Shown one piece after another: positions 1 through 5,204 of a DNA stretch of 5,407 nt. This stretch comes from an uncultured Veillonella sp. (GTDB lineage: Bacteria; Bacillota; Negativicutes; Veillonellales; Veillonellaceae), in contig CAUHTB010000066.1 in assembly GCA_959608595.1 (NCBI GenBank), forward strand, positions 1 through 5,407, read 5' to 3'. The notes under the pieces were generated by a model. That model saw nothing but the letters and a program-made list of their open reading frames with translations, was not told the origin of the DNA and ran no database searches. Both the position numbers and the translations under genes were made by a program. The number at the start of each line of letters is the position of its first letter. Position 1 is the stretch's first letter.

Positions 1-2
1 CA

Positions 3-1571
3 CATGATGAACACTTTCTTGGACAAGTTGTTATTCACAAAAACAAGGAAGATGGTAAGCGCTATATTATTGATGGCCAGCAACGTATCTCAACCACAAT
101 TATCTTCCTAGATATTCTACGTACAAAATTTAAAGAAATTGCCGAATCAACAAACAATAATGATGCAAATGACGACTCAGAGGATATTAATGCTAAATAT
201 ATTGGCCGCATATCGGAAAGCAAACGCGAGCAGTATTTATCTATGGGTGGTGTTGATAAAGAGTTCTTCTTTGAATATGTACAAAAACGTGGCGCCATTG
301 ATTATAGTGACAAAAAATTTGATAAAAAGAAACTTAAACCATCTAACTATAATATCTTCTATGCAAGTAAATTCTTTAATGGAAAGGTAAATGAATTTCT
401 TAAAGATAATGAGTCTAATCAATACAAAGCACTAAATAAACTATACCAAGCCTTAATCAATCAGTTTATTCTTATGACTGTTGAAACTGACGATATCAAT
501 GAAGCGTATATAATCTTTGAATCGCTCAATGCGCGTGGTAAAGCACTAGAAACAGCAGACTTATTAAAGAATCATATTTTACGTGTAGCACAAAGTGACT
601 TATCTAGCGCCACTGAAACCTGGAATACTATTATTGATAATCTTGATAATATAGATCCAACAAAATTTATTCGCTACTATTGGAACAGTACAAAGCGCTT
701 TGCCCGAGAAAAAGATTTATTTAAAGAATTACGTACAGATATAAAAACACAATCTGATGTTAATACATTATTAGCAAATCTACGGTTTCTATCTAAAGTA
801 TGTGCAGCAATACTACACCCTGACGACAACAAGGACTTTGATTTGACTGAGCTAAACGAACGTCTTATTGAGATGCAAAAACTAGATGCATCCTCATATA
901 TTCCTATAATCTTTGCCTTAAGATTACAAAACTACTCTGAAGAAGATATAAATGAGGTTTTGAAAGCGATAGAAACACTAGTAGTTCGTAACTTTGTTGT
1001 TTCAGGACTTGTTGCAAATAAATATGAACTTGTATTTGCACAAATCGCTAAAAGTATTAGCGATAAAACTTGGCCACCTAATAGTGATAGCGCATCCAGT
1101 AAAAAGCCAACAAAAGATGATATTCTAAAAAAACTATATTCTCTTATGGTATCAGATGAGGAATTCATCAATAACTTCAGAATCTTCAACTCCAAGAAAA
1201 ATGCAGTTATACGCTATTTACTTCGTAAAATTAATAACTTTGATATCAACGAAACCAAAATTGTAGATGACTCAAACCGAGTTCATGTTGAACATATTCT
1301 CCCTAAGAAGATCAATGATGAGTGGATCAACTTCAATGATGAAGACCACGAAACATACCTATGGCGTTTAGGTAACCTAACTCTATTAGGCCAAGAATAT
1401 AACAATAGAGCTAAGAACAAAGGCTTTGATAAAAAGAAAGAAATCTATAAGAAATCCGAAATTAAAATGACACGTGACCTTGTCTCCATTGATGATTGGA
1501 CTACTTTTACAATCGTAAAACGACAAGAAGACTTTGCTGAAATAGCACTAAAAATTTGGCCTAGAAATTAA
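3..1571 (+). CDS. DUF262-DUF1524 (GmrSD-like) nuclease, 5' end outside window
   Basis: The reading frame is open from the first in-frame codon (position 3), so the start lies left of the window; 522 residues are visible and perhaps 50-70 are missing. The N-terminal DUF262 domain shows its signature IIDGQQRIST at visible residues 22-31 (DGQQR at 72-86). The mid-domain motif FESLNARGKALETADLLKN follows at about 172-190. The C-terminal DUF1524 domain, an HNH/His-Me type nuclease, has VEHILP with H431 as probable catalytic His, then LGNLTLL (N458) and a downstream N...N...F..K...Y..S pattern. In the family, DUF262 is a ParB/sulfiredoxin-like NTPase that controls the DUF1524 nuclease. Characterised relatives are GmrSD (type IV restriction of glucosylated hydroxymethylcytosine DNA), BrxU and SspE (phosphorothioate sensing). 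The single-chain layout and intact motifs suggest an active antiphage nuclease. Its modification target cannot be read from the sequence. The gene is markedly AT-rich, consistent with transfer. Confidence 0.9.
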   Translation, partial: HDEHFLGQVVIHKNKEDGKRYIIDGQQRISTTIIFLDILRTKFKEIAESTNNNDANDDSEDINAKYIGRISESKREQYLSMGGVDKEFFFEYVQKRGAIDYSDKKFDKKKLKPSNYNIFYASKFFNGKVNEFLKDNESNQYKALNKLYQALINQFILMTVETDDINEAYIIFESLNARGKALETADLLKNHILRVAQSDLSSATETWNTIIDNLDNIDPTKFIRYYWNSTKRFAREKDLFKELRTDIKTQSDVNTLLANLRFLSKVCAAILHPDDNKDFDLTELNERLIEMQKLDASSYIPIIFALRLQNYSEEDINEVLKAIETLVVRNFVVSGLVANKYELVFAQIAKSISDKTWPPNSDSASSKKPTKDDILKKLYSLMVSDEEFINNFRIFNSKKNAVIRYLLRKINNFDINETKIVDDSNRVHVEHILPKKINDEWINFNDEDHETYLWRLGNLTLLGQEYNNRAKNKGFDKKKEIYKKSEIKMTRDLVSIDDWTTFTIVKRQEDFAEIALKIWPRN

Positions 1572-1615
1572 TATTACAATATATAATATTTATCAAATAA
1601 TCATATAAGCAATAC

Positions 1616-1670
1616 AAAAAGGGTTGTAACAGAATGTAGTCTAACCACATTCTGATTACAACCCCTTTTT
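1616..1670. terminator. Bidirectional intrinsic terminator
   Basis: A long hairpin: GGGTTGTAA pairs with TTACAACCC and CAGAATGT with ACATTCTG around a 9-base loop, with a single unpaired A between the two stems. An A5 tract precedes it and a T5 tract follows, so it can end transcripts from either side. It lies 45 bases after the nuclease gene stop. It is also 127 bases beyond the stop of the - strand gene ending at 1797, and no better terminator is visible for that gene. Confidence 0.88.
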
Positions 1671-1711
1671 AAGAGTGAAAGCCTTTTAAGTGTATTTATG
1701 ATCACCTAATT

Positions 1712-1774
1712 TTATTTCTCCCGTATTTTGTTTTCCCTATAAATTCTCCTCCTTTTCTCTCCCCTTTTAACCAT
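1712..1774 (-). CDS. Possible 20-residue basic peptide (weak)
   Basis: An ATG at 1774-1772 opens 20 codons ending in TAA at 1714-1712. GGTGG sits 7 bases upstream as a plausible ribosome binding site, and the ATG is 22 bases after the stop of the preceding gene on the same strand. The peptide would have ten Lys or Arg residues (it begins MVKRGEKRRR). Against it, the stretch is a purine tract read as rare AGG/AGA codons, which could be non-coding. No function is proposed. Confidence 0.15.
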   Translation of the reverse strand: MVKRGEKRRRIYRENKIREK

Positions 1775-1796
1775 ACTTTCACCACCTAACTAATCG

Positions 1797-2405
1797 TTAT
1801 CTCGTTAGGTCTCTCCAGGTGATAAATAGTTCGGCCACGACTTGTGGGTTTTGGCTGAGTTTGATGCGGGCTAGCATTTTGCGCACGTAGTTGCAGTGTT
1901 CTAGCATGGCTTCGTTCAGTTTGTGTTTAACGTGACGTGGGGATTGGTACACCAAAATCGGTTCAAAGTTCCCCACGTGAATATAGCTCGTATCGGGTTC
2001 GGGACCATCCGTAACGATATATTCATAGGGTATAGCCACGTTAAATAGGCCGTACACCACGTCTTTGCCAATAGGGCGCCGACATTTGATATGGGCAAAG
2101 GTTAGATGTGGACCATAGGTCTTAGGCGATGTATAGCTACTGCGCCGACCGTCGCTAGTCATAATATAATTGGGCCTCAACCCTTCCTGTAGCGCCAGCT
2201 CCCGCGTAATGGTACGCATCGGCAGACAGACCAGTTCTTCACGGCCATCTACGAAATAGCACTTCGTACTATCACCACCACCAGGCTCATAAGTAGGAAT
2301 AAAACAAACAATGTGGTTTTTTGGATTCGTATAGATCAAATCCAAATCCTCTCCCTTAGATAGCCGAGCGGCCATCATATCTGTTAATTCATCATGTGTT
2401 ATCAT
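1797..2405 (-). CDS. Hypothetical protein, possibly a ComK-like transcription factor
   Basis: This 202-residue soluble protein has no signal peptide or membrane segment. I chose the ATG at 2405-2403 because GTGGAGAG lies 7 bases upstream. The frame is open a further 47 codons to 2546, but that part has no good ribosome site and is full of dyads. From memory, Bacillus ComK (about 192 residues) offers a loose match. Its IFLFPT..(x)n..RP..GW..H.HV block would correspond to LTFAHIKCRRPIG followed by VVYGLFNV (residues 101-123). Its LPISYNSFENQVYRTA block would correspond to PILVYQSPRHVKHKLNEA (149-166). The segment CYFVDGREELVCLPMRTITREL (49-70) would sit where ComK has its conserved early core. 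ComK is the master activator of DNA-uptake genes in Bacillus and binds paired AT-boxes. The similarity is weak, and an unrelated lineage-specific protein is quite possible. The gene is GC-richer than the nuclease gene and lies downstream of a sigma-factor gene. Confidence 0.8.
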   Translation of the reverse strand: MITHDELTDMMAARLSKGEDLDLIYTNPKNHIVCFIPTYEPGGGDSTKCYFVDGREELVCLPMRTITRELALQEGLRPNYIMTSDGRRSSYTSPKTYGPHLTFAHIKCRRPIGKDVVYGLFNVAIPYEYIVTDGPEPDTSYIHVGNFEPILVYQSPRHVKHKLNEAMLEHCNYVRKMLARIKLSQNPQVVAELFITWRDLTR

Positions 2406-2412
2406 AGGAATT

Positions 2413-2420
2413 CTCTCCAC
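2413..2420 (-). promoter_or_regulatory. Ribosome binding site that sets the start at 2405
   Basis: Read on the - strand this is GTGGAGAG, 7 bases before ATG 2405-2403. No comparable site precedes the more distal in-frame ATG at 2546, so the shorter 202-residue product is preferred. Confidence 0.7.
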
Positions 2421-2427
2421 TCTAATT

Positions 2428-2497
2428 AGGAACATTCCTTTCAACAATACAATGAACACGTGTTCTGTGAAAGCAGATTCGCATGCTTTAATCTGCT
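2428..2497 (-). promoter_or_regulatory. Leader with three nested dyads
   Basis: The 90 bases before the start at 2405 hold three inverted repeats. AGGAA-CA-TTCCT lies at 2428-2439, the perfect 12-base palindrome GAACACGTGTTC at 2454-2465, and AGCAGATT/AATCTGCT with a 10-base loop at 2472-2497. They could be operators if they lie near a promoter, or RNA hairpins in a leader. No T tract follows any of them, so attenuation by an ordinary terminator is not evident. A weak promoter candidate (TTTTGT, 16-base spacer, TATACA, about 2522-2550 on the - strand) would place all three in the 5' leader. Confidence 0.4.
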
Positions 2498-2621
2498 GTT
2501 GATTTAATTGTATATCAGTCTGTATAATTTGTAAATATATACACAAAACTATAGAAATTTATGTAAAATTAAAGACTTTAAGATCTTGTAAAACTAATAA
2601 TTACGTATATGTGTCATTATT

Positions 2622-2640
2622 TTCTCATTTAAATTGAGAA
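2622..2640. repeat. Inverted repeat TTCTCA-N7-TGAGAA
   Basis: Six-base arms flank a 7-base AT centre that is itself almost symmetric. The element lies 18 bases from the stronger dyad at 2659-2680 and 217 bases upstream of the start at 2405. It could be a second regulator site. AT-rich DNA yields such repeats by chance, so confidence is limited. Confidence 0.35.
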
Positions 2641-2658
2641 TTGCATATTTTATGTATA

Positions 2659-2680
2659 TCTGTTAATCGAGATTAACAGA
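2659..2680. promoter_or_regulatory. Strong dyad, candidate operator
   Basis: Perfect 10-base arms (TCTGTTAATC and GATTAACAGA) are separated by only two bases. The tiny centre disfavours an RNA hairpin and fits a site for a dimeric DNA-binding protein. No T tract follows on either strand, so it is not a terminator. It lies 254 bases upstream of the ComK-like start and 201 bases beyond the sigma-factor stop. Confidence 0.55.
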
Positions 2681-2880
2681 ATTATACAAAAATCAGAATA
2701 TAAATAAGAAATTAAATTATATTAACACATATTATTTAATACGAACTAAACTCTAATAGACTAATATTCATATATTTACACTACATATTCTAATCGATTC
2801 AGGGTTCTAAGAATCTCATATGTATATAACTCTAATACGTGTATATCTCTAATGAATATATAGCCCTATTGTATTTGTAT

Positions 2881-3786
2881 CTAGTGTACTCGTAGTTTCT
2901 TAAAGTCCGTCGTTAGGTATCTACGCAGCTTCCGAATGGCTCGTTCATGACGCCGTTGAATAGCTTGGCGACTGCAGTTCAATTCTTCACTAACGGATAC
3001 GAGACTTTTACATTCACCGTATACACGACGCAATAGGTCTTGTTGATCTTGAGATAATCTGCCTAGAGCCCATACAAGACGAGCACGTAGTCGTTGTTCT
3101 TCATCGACAGTCATAATCATATTTGCTATATTTTCTCCAGACGAGAAGATATCCATACCAAACGTGACCTCTCCATCTTCGGTGATGCGATCTGGTATAT
3201 GAATCTCACGATGATTACGTAACCGTTCTCGTTTCCAATACCGCATATAACCATATCTAATGCCAGCTTTCACAAAGCCAGGGAACGGTACCGCCCCTTT
3301 CAGATCAAAGCTATAAATCGATTCCAAGAGTATGGCCCATAGATAGCTCTCTAAATCTTCACGAAACTCACGATTGCCTGTGCGATTCGTATAATGCAAT
3401 ATGAGTGGTCGATACCTGCGACAGAGCTCTATTTGTGCCGCATCATGGCGCAGCTCATCAACAGACCACGGCTGATATCCAACAGTCTGAATTCGCATGT
3501 TCGGATTTTGACAAATCGACACAAGGCTTTTATCCGATAAAGATGTTAATACCTGATGCCCACAAATAAGGGTCTGTAATTTCAACTCCTCTGGCACCTT
3601 GTACTTTAGTTCCTTGGGAAGCACTTCGTTAGAAGTTTTTTCCGCAGGTGATAGCTCCTCAGATTGTGCTTTTTTAGATTGTCCTTTTTCAGATACTGAT
3701 TTTCTAATAACTAATTTCTCCGATTGTAAGCTTGCAGTTTTAATACAGGTTCGTTGTACTAACGGTTCTTCGTTTGTGTATAACAT
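2881..3786 (-). CDS. Sigma-70 family RNA polymerase sigma factor with N-terminal extension
   Basis: The protein has 301 residues if translation starts at ATG 3786-3784, which has AGGAAAGGGG just upstream. The in-frame ATG at 3810 adds 8 residues but has no ribosome site. Residues 1-110 are an extension unlike known sigma domains. The part at about 20-60 is rich in Ser, Lys and Glu and is probably disordered, and 60-110 looks more structured. Residues 113-195 fit sigma region 2: a YRPLILHY helix, then FREDLESYLWAILLESIYSFD in the core-binding position, and FPGFVKAGIRYGYMRYWKRER, the helix that contacts the -10 element. Residues 235-292 fit region 4: LGRLSQDQQDLLRRVYGE, then the helix-turn-helix around SVSEELNCSRQAIQRRHERAIRKL. 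Region 3 is absent or minimal, as in small alternative sigma factors. No anti-sigma gene adjoins it. It probably directs polymerase to a special gene set; a competence-type role is only an inference from the neighbouring ComK-like gene. Confidence 0.85.
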   Translation of the reverse strand: MLYTNEEPLVQRTCIKTASLQSEKLVIRKSVSEKGQSKKAQSEELSPAEKTSNEVLPKELKYKVPEELKLQTLICGHQVLTSLSDKSLVSICQNPNMRIQTVGYQPWSVDELRHDAAQIELCRRYRPLILHYTNRTGNREFREDLESYLWAILLESIYSFDLKGAVPFPGFVKAGIRYGYMRYWKRERLRNHREIHIPDRITEDGEVTFGMDIFSSGENIANMIMTVDEEQRLRARLVWALGRLSQDQQDLLRRVYGECKSLVSVSEELNCSRQAIQRRHERAIRKLRRYLTTDFKKLRVH

Positions 3787-3790
3787 AAAT

Positions 3791-3800
3791 CCCCTTTCCT
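3791..3800 (-). promoter_or_regulatory. Ribosome binding site that sets the start at 3786
   Basis: Read on the - strand this is AGGAAAGGGG, ending 4 bases before ATG 3786-3784. It lies inside the extra 8 codons that a start at 3810 would add, which argues for the shorter protein. Confidence 0.65.
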
Positions 3801-3823
3801 GCCATGGCATAGCGCTTATCTAC

Positions 3824-3852
3824 ACAATAGCGTGGATTGGTGATTTTGACAA
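3824..3852 (-). promoter_or_regulatory. Promoter of the sigma-factor gene
   Basis: On the - strand, TTGTCA (-35, 3852-3847) and TATTGT (-10, 3829-3824) are separated by exactly 17 bases. The -35 matches five of six consensus bases and the -10 four of six, so this would be a moderate promoter that may need an activator. Transcription would begin near 3817, giving a leader of about 30 bases. The AATTC-N4-GAATT dyad at 3859-3872 lies directly upstream of the -35, a typical activator position. Confidence 0.5.
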
Positions 3853-3858
3853 ATTGGC

Positions 3859-3882
3859 AATTCTTTTGAATTCCGTCATATT
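3859..3882. repeat. Inverted copy of the upstream repeat, with AATTC-N4-GAATT dyad
   Basis: Positions 3860-3872 are the exact reverse complement of 3991-4003 (13 bases). Positions 3875-3882 (GTCATATT) are the reverse complement of 3973-3980. The two matches make this a shortened, inverted version of the 28-base tandem unit, lacking about 8 internal bases. The dyad AATTC-TTTT-GAATT (3859-3872) is the most symmetric copy in the cluster and abuts the sigma-gene promoter. Confidence 0.6.
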
Positions 3883-3972
3883 CTGTTATATCCTAACATT
3901 AATTTATACCCATAAAAGGTCATAACTATACACCTAGATAGGTAATTGCTGAAAATGAAATATAATTAAAAT

Positions 3973-4044
3973 AATATGACACGTAAATAAAATTCAAAAG
4001 AATATGGCACATAAATAAGATTCAAAAGAATACTACGGCAAAAT
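3973..4044. repeat. 28-base tandem repeat, two copies plus a degenerate third
   Basis: Copy 1 is 3973-4000 and copy 2 is 4001-4028. They differ at only three positions: GACACG versus GGCACA accounts for two, and TAAAA versus TAAGA for one. A diverged, shorter third copy begins at 4029 (AATACTACGGCA). Each full copy ends in ATTCAAAAG and, with the next AAT, makes an ATTC-AAAA-GAAT dyad at 3992-4003 and 4020-4031. The array sits between the ATPase-gene terminator and the sigma-gene promoter, at about 190-250 bases upstream of the sigma start. It is too short and has no spacers, so it is not CRISPR. Iterated regulator sites are the likeliest reading. Confidence 0.7.
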
Positions 4045-4057
4045 AAATAAACAACAC

Positions 4058-4086
4058 AAAAAGACACCACAGAGGAAGTGTGTGTC
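4058..4086 (-). terminator. Intrinsic terminator after the ATPase gene
   Basis: On the - strand, GACACACA pairs with TGTGGTGTC with one bulged G. The loop is CTTCCTC and T5 then further T-rich sequence follows. It begins 17 bases after the ATPase stop and separates that gene from the sigma-factor gene downstream. Confidence 0.75.
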
Positions 4087-4108
4087 TGATTAAATTGTCT
4101 GATTAAAT
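4083..4108. repeat. 13-base tandem duplication over the ATPase stop codon
   Basis: TGTCTGATTAAAT occurs twice back to back (4083-4095 and 4096-4108). The second copy contains the ATPase stop codon (TTA on this strand, 4103-4105). Removing one copy would leave the same stop, so the duplication did not create the short C-terminus. It looks like replication slippage. Confidence 0.75.
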
Positions 4109-5167
4109 TGCAATACAGGAAGCTTCCACAAAGTCTTTCAGTTGTGGTTTTACGTAGGTTTGGTACACGTCTACACCGTTGCCACGGACGATTTCACCCC
4201 AGTATTTATACACATAGCGGTACCAGAAATGGAACATGCTATTGGTAAAGTGGTAATCTGCGTATTTGGCAGGTCCACGGCTATTCGCTTGAATGCGACC
4301 TACGAGACCCATCGCCATGAGGTCATTTAAACGAGATGTAAAGGTGCCACTTTTAATTTGACTGGCTTGTAAAAGTTCCACGTAGTATGGTCTTTCAAGG
4401 GTAGCAAGGCCAGACAGGATAGCGTTAGCACCTGTTATATTTTTCATATCTCTGTGTAAGATATGCTGTGTTTCTTCAAATAGGGCGCCCGATACGGAGA
4501 AGAACAAATTAATGATATTCGTATCGATGCTTTCACCATTATCAAAGTACTGCACATACGCAGGTAGACCGCCTGTTACGGCGAATACGGTACGCAAGTC
4601 ATCCTTCGCATAGTGAAGGCCCAAGGATTTCATATCCACCAAGGAGAACGGTTTCACCTCAAAATATTCCGACACATAGGGACCGATTAGACTGCGATCG
4701 CCAATGATACGACCATCGAGCTGTTCTAAACCATTGGCCATCAAAATGATGTTCAACTGGCTCGTTTCTTTATAGGTATCTAACAAATCACGCAAATATA
4801 TGGGGAACTGAGGCACAGCCTCCACCAAGGAAGGGTAATCATCAATCACCACAGTCTGAGGCGTTTTCACACTGCTTTCAAATAGACCCTCAAAAGCCTC
4901 TTGCAAGCTAGTGATCGGTTCGAATTTGTCCTGCTCATCAGTAGGAACAAAACGTGCCTCAAGAGCTCGATTCATATCGGCTACATGGATTGCTTCATTA
5001 GCCATGCGACCTGCCAAGTATAACGCCTTATGACGTCGTACAAGCTGGGAAGCCACATAGGATTTGCCACTGCGATGCGGACCGTAAACAACACACAAAC
5101 TCATTTGATTCATCGCAATACGGGACTGGATACTCTCAATAATTTCAGCACGTCCCACAAAATTCAT
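4103..5167 (-). CDS. P-loop ATPase of the archaeal-type ATPase/DUF234 group, short C-terminus
   Basis: A 354-residue soluble protein. FVGRAEII at the N-terminus matches the usual F(I/V)GR.-E opening of this family. Walker A is GPHRSGKS (29-36). Walker B is TVVIDDYP (105-112), where relatives usually have DEFP, so the catalytic Glu is replaced by Asp. The sensor-1 strand reads IILMANG (140-146), where relatives usually end in GS. The usual SPLYGR motif appears as RSLIGPY (158-164) without the Arg. GGLPAY (199-204) marks the lid, and a winged helix spans about 247-292. The conserved FWYRYV block follows at 314-319. Relatives of roughly 450 residues then continue into DUF234, a nuclease-like domain, but this protein stops about 35 residues later. 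These ATPases are common in anaerobes, and their role is poorly known. It has its own promoter, ribosome site and terminator, so it is probably expressed alone. Confidence 0.88.
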   Translation of the reverse strand: MNFVGRAEIIESIQSRIAMNQMSLCVVYGPHRSGKSYVASQLVRRHKALYLAGRMANEAIHVADMNRALEARFVPTDEQDKFEPITSLQEAFEGLFESSVKTPQTVVIDDYPSLVEAVPQFPIYLRDLLDTYKETSQLNIILMANGLEQLDGRIIGDRSLIGPYVSEYFEVKPFSLVDMKSLGLHYAKDDLRTVFAVTGGLPAYVQYFDNGESIDTNIINLFFSVSGALFEETQHILHRDMKNITGANAILSGLATLERPYYVELLQASQIKSGTFTSRLNDLMAMGLVGRIQANSRGPAKYADYHFTNSMFHFWYRYVYKYWGEIVRGNGVDVYQTYVKPQLKDFVEASCIAI

Positions 5168-5174
5168 ATACTCT

Positions 5175-5181
5175 CACCTCC
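5175..5181 (-). promoter_or_regulatory. Ribosome binding site of the ATPase gene
   Basis: GGAGGTG read on the - strand, 7 bases before ATG 5167-5165. It is a near-ideal Shine-Dalgarno site and confirms that start. Confidence 0.8.
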
Positions 5182-5198
5182 AACATTCTATGGAGATT

Positions 5199-5204
5199 AT
5201 TATA
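5199..5204 (-). promoter_or_regulatory. -10 box of the ATPase gene promoter
   Basis: A perfect TATAAT on the - strand, which would give a leader of about 25 bases. No good -35 is found at 16-18 bases; TTATAT at 17 bases is the nearest. A weak -35 or an activator is implied. Confidence 0.5.

Larger units (their letters stand above)
2547..2880. other. AT-rich intergenic region with dyads, no gene seen
   Basis: These 334 bases between the sigma-factor gene and the ComK-like gene have stops in all frames at short intervals and no ribosome site with a credible ORF. Apart from the inverted repeats at 2622-2640 and 2659-2680, they contain TTCTAAGAA (2805-2813), AAGATCTT (2580-2587) and repeated CTCTAAT words. 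There is no recognisable terminator after the sigma gene stop at 2881, so read-through towards the downstream gene is possible. Confidence 0.6.

Noticed and set aside
243..1571. Start of the nuclease gene at ATG 243
   Set aside because: The same frame is open back to position 3 and includes the essential DUF262 motif DGQQR at 72-86, so this ATG is internal.
1784..1810. Inverted repeat ACCTAAC/GTTAGGT over the stop of the ComK-like gene as its terminator
   Set aside because: The stem is only 7 bases with a 13-base loop and no T tract follows on the - strand; the hairpin at 1616-1670 is far better.
2659..2680. Terminator of the sigma-factor gene
   Set aside because: The 2-base centre is unsuitable for an RNA loop and no T tract follows on the - strand.
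3787..3810. Start of the sigma-factor gene at ATG 3810
   Set aside because: No ribosome site precedes it, while AGGAAAGGGG lies properly before ATG 3786.
3599..3925. A 108-residue + strand reading frame
   Set aside because: It runs antisense over the low-complexity part of the sigma-factor gene and the repeat-bearing promoter region, with no ribosome site or recognisable domain.
3973..4044. CRISPR array
   Set aside because: The 28-base units are directly adjacent without unique spacers, only two are intact, and no cas gene is present.
3859..4044. Insertion-sequence or MITE remnant bounded by the inverted 13-base repeats
   Set aside because: No target-site duplication or transposase trace is visible, and the position against a promoter fits regulatory sites better.
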